Below are positions 6,041 through 7,247 of a stretch of 7,247 bases of DNA, piece by piece. The translations under genes were made by a program, and so were the position numbers. The notes under the pieces are model-generated. The model saw nothing but the letters and a program-made list of their open reading frames with translations, was not told the DNA's origin and did no database searches. The stretch's first letter is position 1, and each line of letters opens with the position of its first letter. The stretch lies in the NCBI GenBank assembly GCA_938003885.1, contig CALKWT010000077.1:1-7247 (forward strand), in the 5' to 3' direction. The stretch comes from an uncultured Balneolaceae bacterium. GTDB taxonomy: Bacteria; Bacteroidota; Rhodothermia; Balneolales; Balneolaceae.

Positions 6041-7247
6041 TCACTTTCCAATACAAAACCGCGAGAAAATCGAGTCGAGTACGTGTTCATTGGTGATTTC
6101 GCCGGTAATGGTTCCTAGCTCATTGAGGGCTGCGCGCAGATCAATCGAAAGAAAATCACCTGTCAACCCCTGATCGAGAGCATCCAGGGCATGCTGCACA
6201 TGTTCCTTCGCTTTTTGAAGGCCGTCGCGGTGGCGGGATGATGTGACCAGAAGACTGGAGGTGTCGTAATCCTTGCTCTCCAGAGCACGCAATTTCATTA
6301 GATCTTTTAATTTGTCAATATTCTCTTCATTGGGAGCCGATACTTTCAGGTCGTAATGGATCCGCTCCTCCTCTTCGGCCCTCTCCAGATCAAGTTTCGT
6401 ACCGATCAGCAGAAATGGAGTCTCTCCTGCACGTTGCTGAAATTCGGCAATCTCCTGACGCTCTTCGGGAGTAAAGGACAGTGACAGATCTTTTAAATAG
6501 ACCACCAGATCCGCCTGTTCGAAGGCTTGTTGTGATCGCCTCACACCTTCCGCCTCAACCACATCGTCGGTTTCCCGCAATCCCGCTGTGTCAATCAACT
6601 TAAATAACAATCCCTCGTAGCTCCAATCCGCATCTATGGTATCTCGTGTGGTACCCGCTATATCGGTTACAATCGCACGCTCACTCCCGATCAGGGTATT
6701 GAGCAGTGTGGACTTTCCCGCATTTGGACGGCCGATAAATACGGTCTTTACACCATCTTTCACCAGCCTGCCCGTTTCGTAGGTGTCCAGTAGACGGGAG
6801 ATCTCTTCATTCACCTCCGTCAGAAAACTCCTCAGCTGATCTTTATTTGCGAATTCCACATCCTCTTCGATAAAATCGAGTTCCAGCTCAACCATCGCTG
6901 TTGCATCGATGATTTGCTGGCGAAACTGCTTCACATGCTGCCCCAGCCTCCCTTCAAGCTGCTGATGCGCCGCATCCATCGCTTTCATGCTCTTGGCATG
7001 AATCAGATCCGCCACTGCCTCTGCCTGATCCAGATCGAGCTTGCCATTCAGAAAGGCACGTTGGGTAAATTCGCCCGGTTCGGCCGCACGCACACCCTGC
7101 TCCAGAACAGTTTCCAGGACGGCCTGGGTCACCAGCACACCCCCGTGACACGAGATCTCTACGGTATCTTCTCCTGTATACGACTTCGGAGAACGAAACA
7201 GTGTGGCAAGCACTTCATCAACGACCCTGCCCTCCTTGTTTACGATC
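6041..7247 (-). CDS. mnmE: tRNA uridine-5-carboxymethylaminomethyl(34) synthesis GTPase MnmE (5' end off window)
   Basis: The C-terminal 401 residues of MnmE (TrmE), which with MnmG installs the 5-carboxymethylaminomethyl group on wobble U34 of certain tRNAs, using methylenetetrahydrofolate, glycine or ammonium, and GTP. The frame stays open to the window edge, so the gene enters from outside. About 60 residues of the folate-binding N-terminal domain are missing, judging from the usual 450-460 aa length. Counting from the GTG at 7213: the conserved PGEFTQRAFLNGKLDLDQAE segment (46-65), the G domain with GRPNAGKS (161-168, P-loop with its potassium-loop asparagine), GTTRDT (187-192), DTAG (208-211), TKLD (272-275, where NKxD is usual) and SA (292-293). 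The protein ends in FCIGK, the family's C-terminal motif with its essential cysteine. That GTG is an internal valine, not the true start. Confidence 0.97.
   Translation of the reverse strand, partial: IVNKEGRVVDEVLATLFRSPKSYTGEDTVEISCHGGVLVTQAVLETVLEQGVRAAEPGEFTQRAFLNGKLDLDQAEAVADLIHAKSMKAMDAAHQQLEGRLGQHVKQFRQQIIDATAMVELELDFIEEDVEFANKDQLRSFLTEVNEEISRLLDTYETGRLVKDGVKTVFIGRPNAGKSTLLNTLIGSERAIVTDIAGTTRDTIDADWSYEGLLFKLIDTAGLRETDDVVEAEGVRRSQQAFEQADLVVYLKDLSLSFTPEERQEIAEFQQRAGETPFLLIGTKLDLERAEEEERIHYDLKVSAPNEENIDKLKDLMKLRALESKDYDTSSLLVTSSRHRDGLQKAKEHVQHALDALDQGLTGDFLSIDLRAALNELGTITGEITNEHVLDSIFSRFCIGK

Noticed and set aside
7213..7213. GTG at this position as the start codon of the MnmE gene
   Set aside because: The same frame continues upstream to the window edge with MnmE-like sequence, and the family needs about 60 more residues, so this codon is internal.

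Overview
All four genes in this 7.2-kb window lie on the minus strand. They look like chromosomal DNA of a Bacteroidota or Balneolota-type Gram-negative bacterium. The reasons are a TonB-dependent receptor with an N-terminal CarboxypepD_reg-like domain, a lipoprotein with an acidic stretch after its lipidated cysteine, a Tat-type exported Gfo/Idh/MocA oxidoreductase and moderate GC content. A marine or halophilic Balneolales member is a guess from protein flavour only; no 16S or other marker is present.

Reading in the direction of transcription (right to left): 7247-6041 is the 3' part of mnmE, a tRNA-modifying GTPase whose first roughly 60 codons lie beyond the window. A 411-bp AT-rich gap with no gene follows; it holds a weak sigma70-like promoter candidate. 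Next come two genes 102 bp apart: an exported oxidoreductase (5629-4247) and a DUF1080 / 3-keto-disaccharide hydrolase-type lipoprotein (4144-3431). Together they suggest a small envelope-localised module that oxidises a sugar or glycoside and cleaves or modifies the keto product.

The most informative part is 3280-525, a self-contained regulated unit. A promoter candidate (3280-3251) sits just upstream of a clear TPP (thiamin pyrophosphate) riboswitch aptamer (3236-3157). An 8-bp perfect hairpin (3129-3101) then buries the Shine-Dalgarno sequence of a complete 816-aa TonB-dependent receptor (3096-646), and a strong intrinsic terminator (570-525) closes the unit. The receptor is therefore very likely a thiamin (or precursor or phosphate ester) uptake receptor that is repressed at translation when TPP is plentiful. 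Its substrate is assigned from regulation, not from the protein sequence.

The left 524 bp holds no convincing gene, only two short dyad-symmetric sequences. I found no mobile element, CRISPR array, tRNA or rRNA. I do not see a wholly new system here; the best leads are the thiamin receptor switch and the oxidoreductase-DUF1080 pair.
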